From Volucribacter amazonae (lineage in GTDB: Bacteria > Pseudomonadota > Gammaproteobacteria > Enterobacterales > Pasteurellaceae): DNA of 64,000 nt. The notes beneath the pieces were generated by a model. That model worked only from the letters and a program-made list of their open reading frames with translations. It did not search any database and was not told where the DNA came from. How positions within the stretch are numbered: position 1 is the stretch's first letter; every line of letters starts with the position of its first letter. The stretch spans positions 1,782,001 through 1,846,000 of the forward strand of contig NZ_LWID01000001.1 in NCBI RefSeq assembly GCF_029783845.1, written 5' to 3'. The position numbers were made by a program, and so were the translations under genes. This document shows, piece after piece, positions 52,746-61,392 of the stretch.

Positions 52746-54158
52746 TTATCCTCCTAATAACTCAACTTGGCGAATATCGGTAAATTTACCAAATACCGCT
52801 GCGGCAGCGGCCATTGCTGGGCTAACTAAATGGGTGCGTCCATTACGTCCTTGCCGACTTTCAAAATTGCGGTTGCTGGTGGAAGCACAGCGTTCCCATT
52901 CGCCTAAACGGTCATCGTTCATCGCCAAGCACATTGAACAGCCCGGTAATCGCCATTCAAAACCTGCTTCAATAAAGATTTTGTCTAATCCCTCTTGTTC
53001 TGCCTGTTCACGCACCAAGCCTGATCCCGGTACAACTAACGCCTGTACCCCTTGTGCTACTTTGCGCCCTTTGGCAACAGCAGCGGCGGCACGCAAGTCT
53101 TCAATGCGTGAATTGGTACAAGAACCGATAAACACTTTATCCACTGAAATATCGGTTAAATTCACTTCTGGGTTTAATCCCATATAGGCTAAGGCTTTTT
53201 CGGCGGATTGTTTTTCAATGGGATCTTGCATGGTTTGTGGATTAGGCACTTGTTGATCAATGGCGATCACTTGCCCCGGGTTTGTTCCCCAAGTAACCTG
53301 TGGGGCAATCTCTTTGGCGTCCAATACCACCACCGTATCAAATTGTGCATCATCATCGGTTTTTAAGGTTTTCCAATAGGCGACGGCTTGCTCCCATTGT
53401 TCGCCTTTTGGGGCAAAGGGGCGATCTTTTAGATAGTCAAAGGTGGTTTGATCAGGGGCAATTAATCCTGCTTTTGCCCCCAATTCAATCGCCATATTGC
53501 ATACGGTCATACGCCCTTCCATAGACAAATCTTCAATGGCTTGCCCACAAAACTCAACAACGTGCCCTGTTCCCCCAGCCATGGTGGTTTTACCGATAAT
53601 GGCTAAGATAATATCTTTGGCGGTAATGCCCGGTGCAACTTTGCCTCGCACTTCAATTTTCATTTTCTTAGCACGTGTCTGTTTTAAGGTTTGAGTGGCT
53701 AATACGTGTTCTACTTCCGACGTACCAATACCAAATGCCAATGCACCGAAAGCACCGTGGGTCGCCGTATGTGAGTCGCCACATACAATGGTCATACCAG
53801 GCAAGGTTAAACCTTGTTCTGGGCCGACTACGTGAACAATCCCTTGCTTTTTATTCTGCAAATCATACAAAGAAATATTGTTGCTATGGCAATTTTTATC
53901 TAACTCAAGCACTTGGATTCTAGCTTGCTCCCCACAAGCAGCAGGATCTCGGCTTTGTGTAGAAATACTATGATCCATTGTCGCAAAGGTTTTGCTTGGT
54001 TGACGAACCTTACGCCCTGCCACTCGCAAGCCGTCAAAGGCTTGTGGCGAGGTAACTTCGTGCATCAAATGGCGATTAATGTACAAAATCGGCGTTTCGC
54101 CCTCCGCTTCATACACAATATGTGCATCAAAAAGTTTTTCGTATAATGTTTTTCCCAT
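52746..54158 (-). CDS. leuC: LeuC, isopropylmalate isomerase large subunit
   Basis: The iron-sulfur aconitase-type subunit. It has CGDSHTATHGAFGALAFGIG, FIGSCTNSRIEDLRAAA and GCSMCLAMN, giving the three cluster cysteines. ATG at 54158 (470 residues, MGKTLYEKLFDA) matches E. coli LeuC and has a GAGAG ribosome site; the GTG at 54167 is less likely. Third gene of the leu operon. Confidence 0.98.
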   Translation of the reverse strand: MGKTLYEKLFDAHIVYEAEGETPILYINRHLMHEVTSPQAFDGLRVAGRKVRQPSKTFATMDHSISTQSRDPAACGEQARIQVLELDKNCHSNNISLYDLQNKKQGIVHVVGPEQGLTLPGMTIVCGDSHTATHGAFGALAFGIGTSEVEHVLATQTLKQTRAKKMKIEVRGKVAPGITAKDIILAIIGKTTMAGGTGHVVEFCGQAIEDLSMEGRMTVCNMAIELGAKAGLIAPDQTTFDYLKDRPFAPKGEQWEQAVAYWKTLKTDDDAQFDTVVVLDAKEIAPQVTWGTNPGQVIAIDQQVPNPQTMQDPIEKQSAEKALAYMGLNPEVNLTDISVDKVFIGSCTNSRIEDLRAAAAVAKGRKVAQGVQALVVPGSGLVREQAEQEGLDKIFIEAGFEWRLPGCSMCLAMNDDRLGEWERCASTSNRNFESRQGRNGRTHLVSPAMAAAAAVFGKFTDIRQVELLGG

Positions 54159-54175
54159 AATAATCACTCTCTATG

Positions 54176-55252
54176 TTAAATTCTCGCTGCGATTAAATCG
54201 CCCATTGCACTGGTAGAAATCGCTGGCGTTTGATCGGCTAAATCTGCGGTACGATAGCCCTCAGCTAACACCTGTTGTACCGCTTTTTCAATGGCTTGTG
54301 CCGCCTGTTCTAATTGAAAACTATACCGCAACATCATTGCTGCCGATAAAATTTGGGCAATCGGATTGGCGATATTTTTGCCAGCAATATCAGGGGCAGA
54401 ACCGCCAGCAGGTTCATATAAACCAAAACCTTTTTCATTCATACTTGATGACGGCAACATACCCATTGAGCCTGTAATCATCGCACATTCATCAGAAATA
54501 ATGTCGCCAAAAATATTGGAACAAAGCAACACATCAAAATGCTCAGGCTGTTTAATTAATTGCATTGTTGCGTTATCAATATAGATATGTTCAAGGCTAA
54601 CGTCAGGATATTGCTCTGCTACTTGATTAACCACTTCTCGCCATAACATTGAGCTAATTAACACATTAGCTTTATCCACCGAAGTAACTTTTTTACGGCG
54701 TTTTTGTGCTGCTTGAAAGGCTAAATGGGCAATACGCTCAATTTCATAGCGATAATAGACTTCAGTATCAAAGGCTTTTTCATTGACTCCCTCGCCCTCA
54801 CGCCCCTTTGGTTGCCCAAAATAAATACCGCCAGTTAATTCACGAATTACCACAATATCAAAGCCTTTTGCTGCAATATCAGCACGCAATGGGCAAAATT
54901 GCTCTAAACCTTTGTATAAGGTGGCTGGACGCATATTGCAAAATAAGCCAAAATGTTTGCGTAACGGCAACAATGCCCCTCGCTCTGGCTGTTCATTCGG
55001 CGGTAAATGTTCCCATTTTGGTCCGCCTACCGAACCAAATAAAATAGCTTGAGCCTGCTCACAACCTTGTAAGGTGCTTTCTGGCAAGGCTTTACCTTGT
55101 TTATCTATGGCAGCCCCACCAATATCATAATGTTGATAATTTAGCTGAAAATTAAATTTTTTTTCCACCGCACTTAATACTTTTAAGGCTTGCTCCATTA
55201 CCTCAGGGCCGATACCATCACCAGCTAAAACCGCGACATGATTATTTTGCAT
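54176..55252 (-). CDS. leuB: LeuB, 3-isopropylmalate dehydrogenase
   Basis: Oxidative decarboxylation of 3-isopropylmalate with NAD. The 358-residue protein has VLAGDGIGPEVM, LFGSVGGPKW, RELTGGIYFGQPKGR and the cofactor-binding GSAPDIAGKNIANP. ATG overlaps the leuA stop (TAATG), so translation is coupled. Confidence 0.98.
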   Translation of the reverse strand: MQNNHVAVLAGDGIGPEVMEQALKVLSAVEKKFNFQLNYQHYDIGGAAIDKQGKALPESTLQGCEQAQAILFGSVGGPKWEHLPPNEQPERGALLPLRKHFGLFCNMRPATLYKGLEQFCPLRADIAAKGFDIVVIRELTGGIYFGQPKGREGEGVNEKAFDTEVYYRYEIERIAHLAFQAAQKRRKKVTSVDKANVLISSMLWREVVNQVAEQYPDVSLEHIYIDNATMQLIKQPEHFDVLLCSNIFGDIISDECAMITGSMGMLPSSSMNEKGFGLYEPAGGSAPDIAGKNIANPIAQILSAAMMLRYSFQLEQAAQAIEKAVQQVLAEGYRTADLADQTPAISTSAMGDLIAARI

Positions 55253-56802
55253 TAGTGTTTCTCCGTATTTTTCTTTAATTCTGATACTTTTTGTGAACGA
55301 TAAATGGCATTAATGGCGTGAATTAAGGCTAACGCTGAAGACTCAATAATATCAGTGGCTAATCCCACGCCGTGGAATTTACGCCCTTGATATTCCACCA
55401 CAATATCCACTTGCCCCAACGCCTCAGCGCCCTCGCCCTTAGCGGTTAAATTATAGTGGGACATACGAATATCCATACCCGTTAAGGACAAAATGGCATT
55501 ATAGGTAGCATCAACTGGCCCATTGCCCCCTGTTGATACCGTGCTTAATTTCTCGCCGTCTAACACCAATTCCACAAAAGACGTGGCTGGAAACTCGCTT
55601 ACGGAATGGGCAGAAATTTTTGCCAAACTTAACCGATCGCCGTCCCCTTGTTGCATATCTATAAAGGCTAACGCTTCTAAATCATAATCAAAAACTTGCC
55701 CTTTTTTATCCGCCAATTTTAAGAACGCTTCATACAATTTATCTAAATCATAATCTTGCTCAGTATAACCCATATCGCTCATATGATTTTTTACTGCGGC
55801 ACGCCCTGAACGTGCGGTTAAATTTAATTTTTCCTTTTTCAAACCAATGCTTTCTGGTGATAAAATTTCATAGGTATTTTTATTTTTCAACATACCGTCT
55901 TGATGAATCCCTGAAGAATGGGCAAAGGCATTTGATCCCACAATGGCTTTATTCGGCTGAATAGGCATATTGCAAAGCTGGCTCACCATTTGGCTCACAC
56001 GATAGATCTCTTTGGTATTAATATTGGTTTGCACATTCAATAAATCTTGGCGAGTATGAATCGCCATTACCACTTCTTCTAATGCGGTATTACCTGCTCG
56101 TTCGCCAATGCCATTAATGGTACATTCAATTTGTCTTGCCCCATATTGCACCGCCGTTAAAGAATTGGCGGTTGCCATACCTAAATCATTATGGCAATGC
56201 ACCGAAATAATGGCTTTATCAATATTCGGCACGCGATTCATCACATTATCAATAATAGAACCAAATTGGGTTGGCAAGGTATAACCCACTGTATCAGGGA
56301 TATTAATGGTGGTTGCCCCTGCCTTAATTGCCGCTTCAACCACACGACAAATATTATCCACCCCAGTACGGCCTGCGTCCTCGCAAGAAAATTCCACATC
56401 ATCGGTATAATTTCTCGCTCGGCTCACCGCCGCTACCGCCATTTCTACCACATCATCAAAGGAACGCTTTAATTTTTGCTCCACGTGCAAGGCTGAGGTG
56501 GCAATAAAGGTATGAATACGAAACGCCTCCGCTACTTTCAATGCTTCATAAGCGGCATCAATATCCTTAGCTACCGCACGAGATAAGGCACAAACTCGGC
56601 TATTTTTAATATGACGAGCAATGGTTTGCACCGATTCAAAATCACCACTGGACGACACAGGAAAGCCCACTTCCATCACATCAACCCCCAAGCGTTCCAA
56701 CGCCAAAGCGATTTGCAATTTCTCTTTTACGGTCAAACTGGCTTTCAACGCCTGCTCGCCATCACGCAATGTCGTATCAAAAATAATCACGTTATTGTTC
56801 AT
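55252..56802 (-). CDS. leuA: LeuA, 2-isopropylmalate synthase
   Basis: First committed enzyme of leucine synthesis, feedback-inhibited by leucine. The 516-residue product has the catalytic FDTTLRDGEQALKASL, metal-binding HCHNDLG, GIGERAGNTALEEV, and a C-terminal regulatory domain with GGNGPVDATYNAI. Two adjacent ATGs (56805 and 56802) are possible; the second has better spacing from AAGGGG and matches Haemophilus LeuA. Preceded by an attenuator at 56864-56993. Confidence 0.98.
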   Translation of the reverse strand: MNNNVIIFDTTLRDGEQALKASLTVKEKLQIALALERLGVDVMEVGFPVSSSGDFESVQTIARHIKNSRVCALSRAVAKDIDAAYEALKVAEAFRIHTFIATSALHVEQKLKRSFDDVVEMAVAAVSRARNYTDDVEFSCEDAGRTGVDNICRVVEAAIKAGATTINIPDTVGYTLPTQFGSIIDNVMNRVPNIDKAIISVHCHNDLGMATANSLTAVQYGARQIECTINGIGERAGNTALEEVVMAIHTRQDLLNVQTNINTKEIYRVSQMVSQLCNMPIQPNKAIVGSNAFAHSSGIHQDGMLKNKNTYEILSPESIGLKKEKLNLTARSGRAAVKNHMSDMGYTEQDYDLDKLYEAFLKLADKKGQVFDYDLEALAFIDMQQGDGDRLSLAKISAHSVSEFPATSFVELVLDGEKLSTVSTGGNGPVDATYNAILSLTGMDIRMSHYNLTAKGEGAEALGQVDIVVEYQGRKFHGVGLATDIIESSALALIHAINAIYRSQKVSELKKNTEKH

Positions 56803-56863
56803 CATTTCCCCTTAATATATCTCGCTGAAGTGCGGTCAAAAATAAAATAATTTTTCTGGATAC

Positions 56864-56891
56864 AAAAAAACCCGCTGAATATGTGCGGGTT
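56864..56891 (-). terminator. leu operon attenuator (terminator)
   Basis: On the minus strand AACCCGC (56891-56885) pairs with GCGGGTT (56875-56869), followed by seven Ts, about 60 bases before leuA. The alternative antiterminator pairs TGTGCGGTTT (56944-56935, inside the leader peptide gene) with AACCCGCACA (56891-56882) in 9 of 10 positions, which would block the terminator. Confidence 0.9.
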
Positions 56892-56912
56892 CAATTTATT
56901 GGATAATCTTTC

Positions 56913-56993
56913 TCACTGATTTCTATCCACCACCAAACCGCACAACGGAGTTGCGAGTAGCAGGTTGAGGAATAACACAGTGCGAATAAACAT
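56913..56993 (-). CDS. leuL: LeuL, leucine operon leader peptide
   Basis: A 26-codon reading frame, MFIRTVLFLNLLLATPLCGL then VVDRNQ, ends 22 bases before the attenuator stem. Seven of its first 20 codons are leucine, five of them between codons 7 and 13 (TTA, CTC, CTG, CTA, CTC), using several different leucine codons. Ribosomes stalled there under leucine shortage would leave codons 17-20 free to form the antiterminator. The ribosome site (GGAC) is weak. Small leader peptides of this kind are often left unannotated. Confidence 0.85.
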   Translation of the reverse strand: MFIRTVLFLNLLLATPLCGLVVDRNQ

Positions 56994-57026
56994 CTTTTTT
57001 GTCCAAAATTGTGAAAAACTGACAAC

Positions 57027-57054
57027 ATATTACCTGATAAAACCAGACTGTCAA
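57027..57054 (-). promoter_or_regulatory. leu operon promoter
   Basis: On the minus strand a consensus TTGACA (57054-57049) and TAATAT (57032-57027) are separated by 16 bases. Transcription would start near 57020 and read through leuL and the attenuator. Confidence 0.75.
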
Positions 57055-57276
57055 ACCTTTTTGCACCATAAATCACCGACCATAACAGAGCAATAAACCA
57101 GAAATAAGCAAAACAACAAAATTTAACACTAACCAAATACAAAAACTTATCACAAAATACACAAATAACAGAATTTTATAAAATAACAATTTTTTTATTG
57201 TTACCTATTTTTTCTCTCTCTGCTTGACGTTGCCTATGCTAGAATAATGCCAAATTTTCTAATGACCATAATATTT
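57055..57276. other. Divergent intergenic region leuL/ccmA
   Basis: AT-rich non-coding region between the leu promoter and ccmA. An extended -10-like sequence (TATGCTAGAAT, about 57233-57243) could serve ccmA. No other feature seen. Confidence 0.4.
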
Positions 57277-57912
57277 ATGCCAAAATCCATTGCGCAATTA
57301 GCACTTGATAACATTTGTTGCCAACGGGGCGACAAAATTTTATTCCGCCAATTTAACCTTTTGCTACAAGGGGGCAATTTTGTACAAATTGAAGGGCATA
57401 ATGGCATTGGTAAAACCAGTTTACTGCGTGTTATTGCAGGCTTAGCGCGTCCTAAAACAGGCAAAGTGCGGTGGAATAATCAAGATATTTGGCAACATCG
57501 TGAAATATTTTATGCCAACCTACTTTATATCGGTCATCAAGCAGGCATAAAACCTGAATTAACCGCTTGGGAAAATTTACGCTTTTACCAACAAATCAGC
57601 CAAGGCACTGTTGATGAAAACCAGTTATGGCAAGTATTGCAAACCGTTGGCTTACTCGGCAAAGAAGATATTGTGGCTGGGCAACTGTCCGCAGGACAGC
57701 AAAAACGCATTGCTCTAGCACGTCTTTGGCTATCCAACGCCGCATTATGGCTACTTGATGAGCCTTTCAATGCCATTGACAAACATGGTGTACAAGTGCT
57801 GACAAGATTATTTGAACAGCATAGCCAACAAGGGGGCATCGTGATTTTAACTAGCCACCAAGAAATCCCAAGTACAATATTACAAAAAGTGAATTTGGAA
57901 CAATATCAATGA
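57277..57912 (+). CDS. ccmA: CcmA, haem exporter ATPase (cytochrome c maturation)
   Basis: CcmA is the ATPase of the CcmABCD complex that releases holo-CcmE in cytochrome c maturation. The 211-residue ABC protein has Walker A GHNGIGKTS, signature LSAGQQKRIALARLW, Walker B LWLLDEPFNAID and the switch His in ILTSHQE. ATG at 57277 (MPKSIAQLALDN) matches homologues; upstream in-frame ATGs at 57262 and 57247 are possible. It overlaps ccmB by 4 bases. An uptake sequence lies near 57466. Confidence 0.93.
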   Translation: MPKSIAQLALDNICCQRGDKILFRQFNLLLQGGNFVQIEGHNGIGKTSLLRVIAGLARPKTGKVRWNNQDIWQHREIFYANLLYIGHQAGIKPELTAWENLRFYQQISQGTVDENQLWQVLQTVGLLGKEDIVAGQLSAGQQKRIALARLWLSNAALWLLDEPFNAIDKHGVQVLTRLFEQHSQQGGIVILTSHQEIPSTILQKVNLEQYQ

Positions 57913-58571
57913 TCTTCTTCGCCATTATTAAACGAGAATTACAAATTGCACAGCGTAAACAAGCGGAAATTCTTAATCCGCTCTGGTTTTTCTTAATTAT
58001 CATTACATTATTTCCCTTAGTAATAGGCCCAGATCCACAATTATTAAGTCGTATTGCCACAGGGATTGCTTGGGTAGCAGCATTGTTATCTGCACTATTG
58101 TCTTTTGAACGATTGTTTCGTGATGATTTTATTGACGGCTCATTAGAGCAATTAATGCTTACCCATCAGCCCTTAGCCCTTACCGCACTTGCCAAAGTTA
58201 TCGCCCATTGGCTATTAACGGGATTGCCACTTATCTTGCTTTCGCCCATTGCTGCCTTATTACTTTCATTGGAGCTGCATATTTGGTGGGCTTTAGTGCT
58301 AACCCTATTATTAGGCACACCAATATTAAGCTGTTTAGGTGCGATTGGCGTAGCATTAACCGTAGGATTGCGTAAAGGTGGGGTGTTATTAAGTTTATTA
58401 GTGCTTCCACTTTTTATTCCCGTATTAATTTTTGCCTCAGCTGTCCTAGAAGCGGCTAGCCTCAATCTCCCCTATCAAGGACAACTTGCCATTCTCGCCG
58501 CAATGCTCACTGCTAGCCTGACCTTATCGCCTTTCGCTATCGCCATGGCGTTGCGAGTAACGATGGAATAA
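57909..58571 (+). CDS. ccmB: CcmB, haem exporter membrane subunit
   Basis: CcmB is the six-helix membrane partner of CcmA. The 220-residue product equals the family length and begins IKRELQIAQRKQAEILNPLW, with FERLFRDDFIDGSLEQLML and TPILSCLGAIGVALTVGLRKGG. It appears intact. The normal next gene, ccmC, is absent: the stop codon is followed directly by a palindromic repeat and then an unrelated gene. Confidence 0.95.
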   Translation: MIFFAIIKRELQIAQRKQAEILNPLWFFLIIITLFPLVIGPDPQLLSRIATGIAWVAALLSALLSFERLFRDDFIDGSLEQLMLTHQPLALTALAKVIAHWLLTGLPLILLSPIAALLLSLELHIWWALVLTLLLGTPILSCLGAIGVALTVGLRKGGVLLSLLVLPLFIPVLIFASAVLEAASLNLPYQGQLAILAAMLTASLTLSPFAIAMALRVTME

Positions 58572-58605
58572 TATAGTCGTTCAACTTTAAATTGAAACGA
58601 CTATA
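58572..58605. repeat. Minimal copy of the palindromic repeat at the ccmB stop
   Basis: TATAGTCGTTCAACTTTAAA runs straight into TTGAAACGACTATA, so only the two terminal arms remain (34 bases). It starts at the base after the ccmB stop codon. As RNA it makes a simple hairpin and may end the ccm transcript. A further degraded arm (CATAGTCATTTTAATTTAAA) follows near 58662. Confidence 0.8.
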
Positions 58606-58675
58606 AGCAAAAGTGCGGTGGGTTTTGGAAAAGTTTTTTGTTTTGGTAAATGTTCACTTACCATAGTCATTTTAA

Positions 58676-58702
58676 TTTAAAATAATTATCATTCTTATTT
58701 TG
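58676..58702. promoter_or_regulatory. Possible Fur-type box upstream of the YagU-like gene
   Basis: AAATAATTATCATTCTTATT is AT-rich with partial dyad symmetry (AAATAA...TTATTT) and resembles a Fur site at about the level expected for weak sites. It partly overlaps degraded repeat sequence, so this is tentative. Confidence 0.25.
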
Positions 58703-58799
58703 CTTGCTTTTATGCTAGAAATTCATAGAATTTAATCGTTTTTGCTCACTAAGCATTAACAAAAATATTCTTTTACTTGTCATCAATTAGGAAAAAATT

Positions 58800-59327
58800 A
58801 TGAATTTATTTGAACGCACTCAGCCTCGTGCAAGACATTATAGTTTATTAGTTGTCATTGGCATTATTGCTGGTTTTATTTCTGCCCTAGTAAAATCAGG
58901 TTGGGAAGATATTGTTCCACCACGCAGTCCTAATATTACTCCGCCACCCATTGAGCTATTACAAATGTTTGGTATTGATACCGCACATTTGACCTATACT
59001 TGGCTAGATGTGAGTGTCAACTGGGGCGGTAATGGCGTGCATATTTTATTTTCCATTGTCTTTGCCGTTCTTTATTGTGTCTTAGCCGAAATTTTTCCTA
59101 AAACCAAACTTTTGCAAGGAGCGATTTTTGGTTATGCCGTTGCATTTGGTTCGCATTATATCGTTTTTCCAATTCTCGGCTTATATGCTCCGTTCCAATG
59201 GTTAGGTTTTATTTCTGAATTAGGCGGTTCATTTTTATGGATTTGGGTTATTGAAATTACCCGAGCTTATCTGCGTAAACGTTGGACTGGCTATGATAGA
59301 GCGGAAGTAGAACAATTAAATTTATAA
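58800..59327 (+). CDS. YagU-family (DUF1440) inner-membrane protein
   Basis: A 175-residue membrane protein with four to five hydrophobic segments. It matches the YagU family, whose E. coli member is an inner-membrane protein linked to acid resistance: LVVIGIIAGFISALVKSGWE, VPPRSPNITPPPIELLQ and GAIFGYAVAFGSHYIVFP are family-like. Molecular function is unknown. Monocistronic, between ccmB and the convergent ppiD. Confidence 0.82.
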   Translation: MNLFERTQPRARHYSLLVVIGIIAGFISALVKSGWEDIVPPRSPNITPPPIELLQMFGIDTAHLTYTWLDVSVNWGGNGVHILFSIVFAVLYCVLAEIFPKTKLLQGAIFGYAVAFGSHYIVFPILGLYAPFQWLGFISELGGSFLWIWVIEITRAYLRKRWTGYDRAEVEQLNL

Positions 59328-59358
59328 TGTTGTCCATTATCTAGGGTTTTTATTGTTT

Positions 59359-59382
59359 AAGCCTTTCTATACAGAAAGGCTT
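59359..59382. terminator. Hairpin between the convergent YagU-like gene and ppiD
   Basis: AAGCCTTTCT (59359-59368) and AGAAAGGCTT (59373-59382) make a perfect ten-pair stem with an ATAC loop, 31 bases after the YagU-like stop and 12 bases from the ppiD stop. T-runs on either side are interrupted, so it may be a weak bidirectional terminator. Confidence 0.65.
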
Positions 59383-59394
59383 GATAATAAAAGA

Positions 59395-61284
59395 TTATTG
59401 TTGTTGATTAATAAACTCTTCATTTATTTCAATTTTGGCTTTACTCCGTAATGCCTCAAGCAAGGTAAGTTGTAACTCTTGTTGTTGGGCTTGAGCGAGT
59501 TGAGCGTTAAAGGCCTGTTGTTGAGCTTGATCTAATTCTCCCTCAATGATTTTATCTAACTCAATAATGACCACATCGCCATTACCTGCTTTTGCCACAG
59601 AATAAATCGCTTTATTTTCTTCTGGTTTTGATAGGGCAAAAATAGCATTATTCAATACGGGATCAGTAGTTTGCCCATAAGTTAATGTTTGTCTATCCGC
59701 AAAATTAACTTTATTCTGCACCGCACTCGGATTATCCGTTAAATCGCTTACAATTTGTTGTGCTTGTTGTAATACAATTTGTTCGGCTTTTTGGCGTTTT
59801 AAGAGATTTTCAATTTTTACTTTCGCATCAGCGAGGCTCTCTATCCCTTCAGCTTTATGCTCAACCACACGTAAAACAATAGAATGTTCATCGCCAACAT
59901 TAATCGGTTGGGAGTTTTCGCCACCATTGACTAAATCGCTGTCAAAAATGGCAGACACTACATTAGGATAATTTAATGCAACAGGAATATCTTGGCGTGA
60001 AAAATAATCGGTTTCCACTAATTTTACACCATTTTGTTGTGCAATTTCAGTTGCTGCCGTTAAAGAGGTTGGATTCTCAAAGGCTTTCTCGGCAATACTT
60101 TTCTCTAGCTGATAAAACTCTCTGCTAACGAGATCTTGGCGAATTTGATCAATAATTTGCCCTCTCACTTGTTCAAGAGGAAGTTCTGAAGGGGCTTTGC
60201 GATCAAGGATTTTAATAATATGGAAACTGTTATCCACTTTGACTGGTTGGCTATATTCGCCTACTGCCAATTTATCCGCAACTTGTTCAAATGCAAGAGG
60301 AAATTCGCCAGCTACTACCCAGCTTAAATCACCACCATTAACGCCTGATAATTTATCAATAGAACGAGATTGGGCTAATTGAGCAAAATCAGCGCCTGCT
60401 TGTAAGGCTTGATAAACTTCATTTGCATCTTGTTCATTATTTAACTGAATATGGGCAACACGCTGTTGTCCTTGAGTAAGAAAATCGGCTTTATGATCTT
60501 GATAGTACTGTGCAATTTCTACATCAGAAACCTGAATATTTTTTTCAATATCCGCTCTGGATATATCAAGATATTGCACTTTAACCAATTCAGGGATTAA
60601 AAAGGCATTTTTATTTGCATTATAATAGTCTTCTATTTCTTGTTCGCTTACATATTGTTTAGCAATTTCATCATTTAAATTTAAAGTGGCTAAACGCACT
60701 TCACGACGTTGTAATAATAATTTTGTCAGCTCTTGTTGCTGGGCTGGTACAAGAAAATCTGAGGATAATAACCCTGTTTGTAATTGTTCTAACTCCAATC
60801 CTTCACGCACATAATGGGCATAGGTGTCTGACGAAATCTGGTTGCTGACTAACATTTGTTGGTATAACTGATTATCAAATTTGCCATTAACTTGAAATGC
60901 TGGCGTTGAAACAATTTGTTGTTTAATACGTTCATCGGTAACCGCCAATTTTAGTTCATCAGCATATTGGCGTAATAATTCTTGATTAATTAAGTTATTT
61001 AATACGCTATTGCGTAAACCATTAATAAACTCAGGTGAATCTGCCACAGCAGCAAACTGTGCACCAAGTTGATTACTTAATTGCTGATATTCCAAATTAT
61101 ATTGGCGTTGAAATACTTGCTGTGAAATTTCTTCGCCATTCACTTTTACTGCGGAGGTATCCACACGAGAAAAAACATAACTCGCTACGCCACTTAATAC
61201 AAATGAAACCGCAATAATCGTCAATAAAATCTTAGCAGGCAAGCTATTACTTGCGCCGCGAAATTTATCCATTATCATGCACAA
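59395..61284 (-). CDS. ppiD: PpiD, periplasmic membrane-anchored chaperone/PPIase
   Basis: PpiD is anchored in the inner membrane near SecYEG and assists newly exported proteins. The 629-residue product (E. coli 623) has one N-terminal membrane helix (about 18-38), a SurA-like chaperone region (about 40-225) and a parvulin domain (about 235-355) with RVAHIQL, LSWVVAGEFPLAFEQVA and VDNSFHIIKILDRK. ATG at 61284 has AAGGG nine bases upstream; ATG at 61272 (MDKFRG) is also possible. Follows lon on the same strand, as in E. coli (minus hupB). Confidence 0.93.
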   Translation of the reverse strand: MCMIMDKFRGASNSLPAKILLTIIAVSFVLSGVASYVFSRVDTSAVKVNGEEISQQVFQRQYNLEYQQLSNQLGAQFAAVADSPEFINGLRNSVLNNLINQELLRQYADELKLAVTDERIKQQIVSTPAFQVNGKFDNQLYQQMLVSNQISSDTYAHYVREGLELEQLQTGLLSSDFLVPAQQQELTKLLLQRREVRLATLNLNDEIAKQYVSEQEIEDYYNANKNAFLIPELVKVQYLDISRADIEKNIQVSDVEIAQYYQDHKADFLTQGQQRVAHIQLNNEQDANEVYQALQAGADFAQLAQSRSIDKLSGVNGGDLSWVVAGEFPLAFEQVADKLAVGEYSQPVKVDNSFHIIKILDRKAPSELPLEQVRGQIIDQIRQDLVSREFYQLEKSIAEKAFENPTSLTAATEIAQQNGVKLVETDYFSRQDIPVALNYPNVVSAIFDSDLVNGGENSQPINVGDEHSIVLRVVEHKAEGIESLADAKVKIENLLKRQKAEQIVLQQAQQIVSDLTDNPSAVQNKVNFADRQTLTYGQTTDPVLNNAIFALSKPEENKAIYSVAKAGNGDVVIIELDKIIEGELDQAQQQAFNAQLAQAQQQELQLTLLEALRSKAKIEINEEFINQQQ

Positions 61285-61350
61285 TTACCCTTATTAAAAA
61301 TTGTTAAATAGTGAAGATTATACGCACTATTTAAATAAAATGAAATCATT

Positions 61351-61380
61351 AAAAAGCCAGACATCTTTCAATGCTGGCTT
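61351..61380 (-). terminator. Terminator of lon
   Basis: On the minus strand AAGCCAGCAT and ATGTCTGGCTT form a stem with one bulge around TGAAAG, followed by TTTTTA, about 13 bases after the lon stop codon. Confidence 0.8.
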
Positions 61381-61392
61381 AAAAATAATAAA

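Noticed and set aside
58676..58702. Strong Fur regulation of the YagU-like gene
   Set aside because: The match to a Fur box is partial and overlaps degraded repeat sequence, so it is kept only as a low-confidence site.
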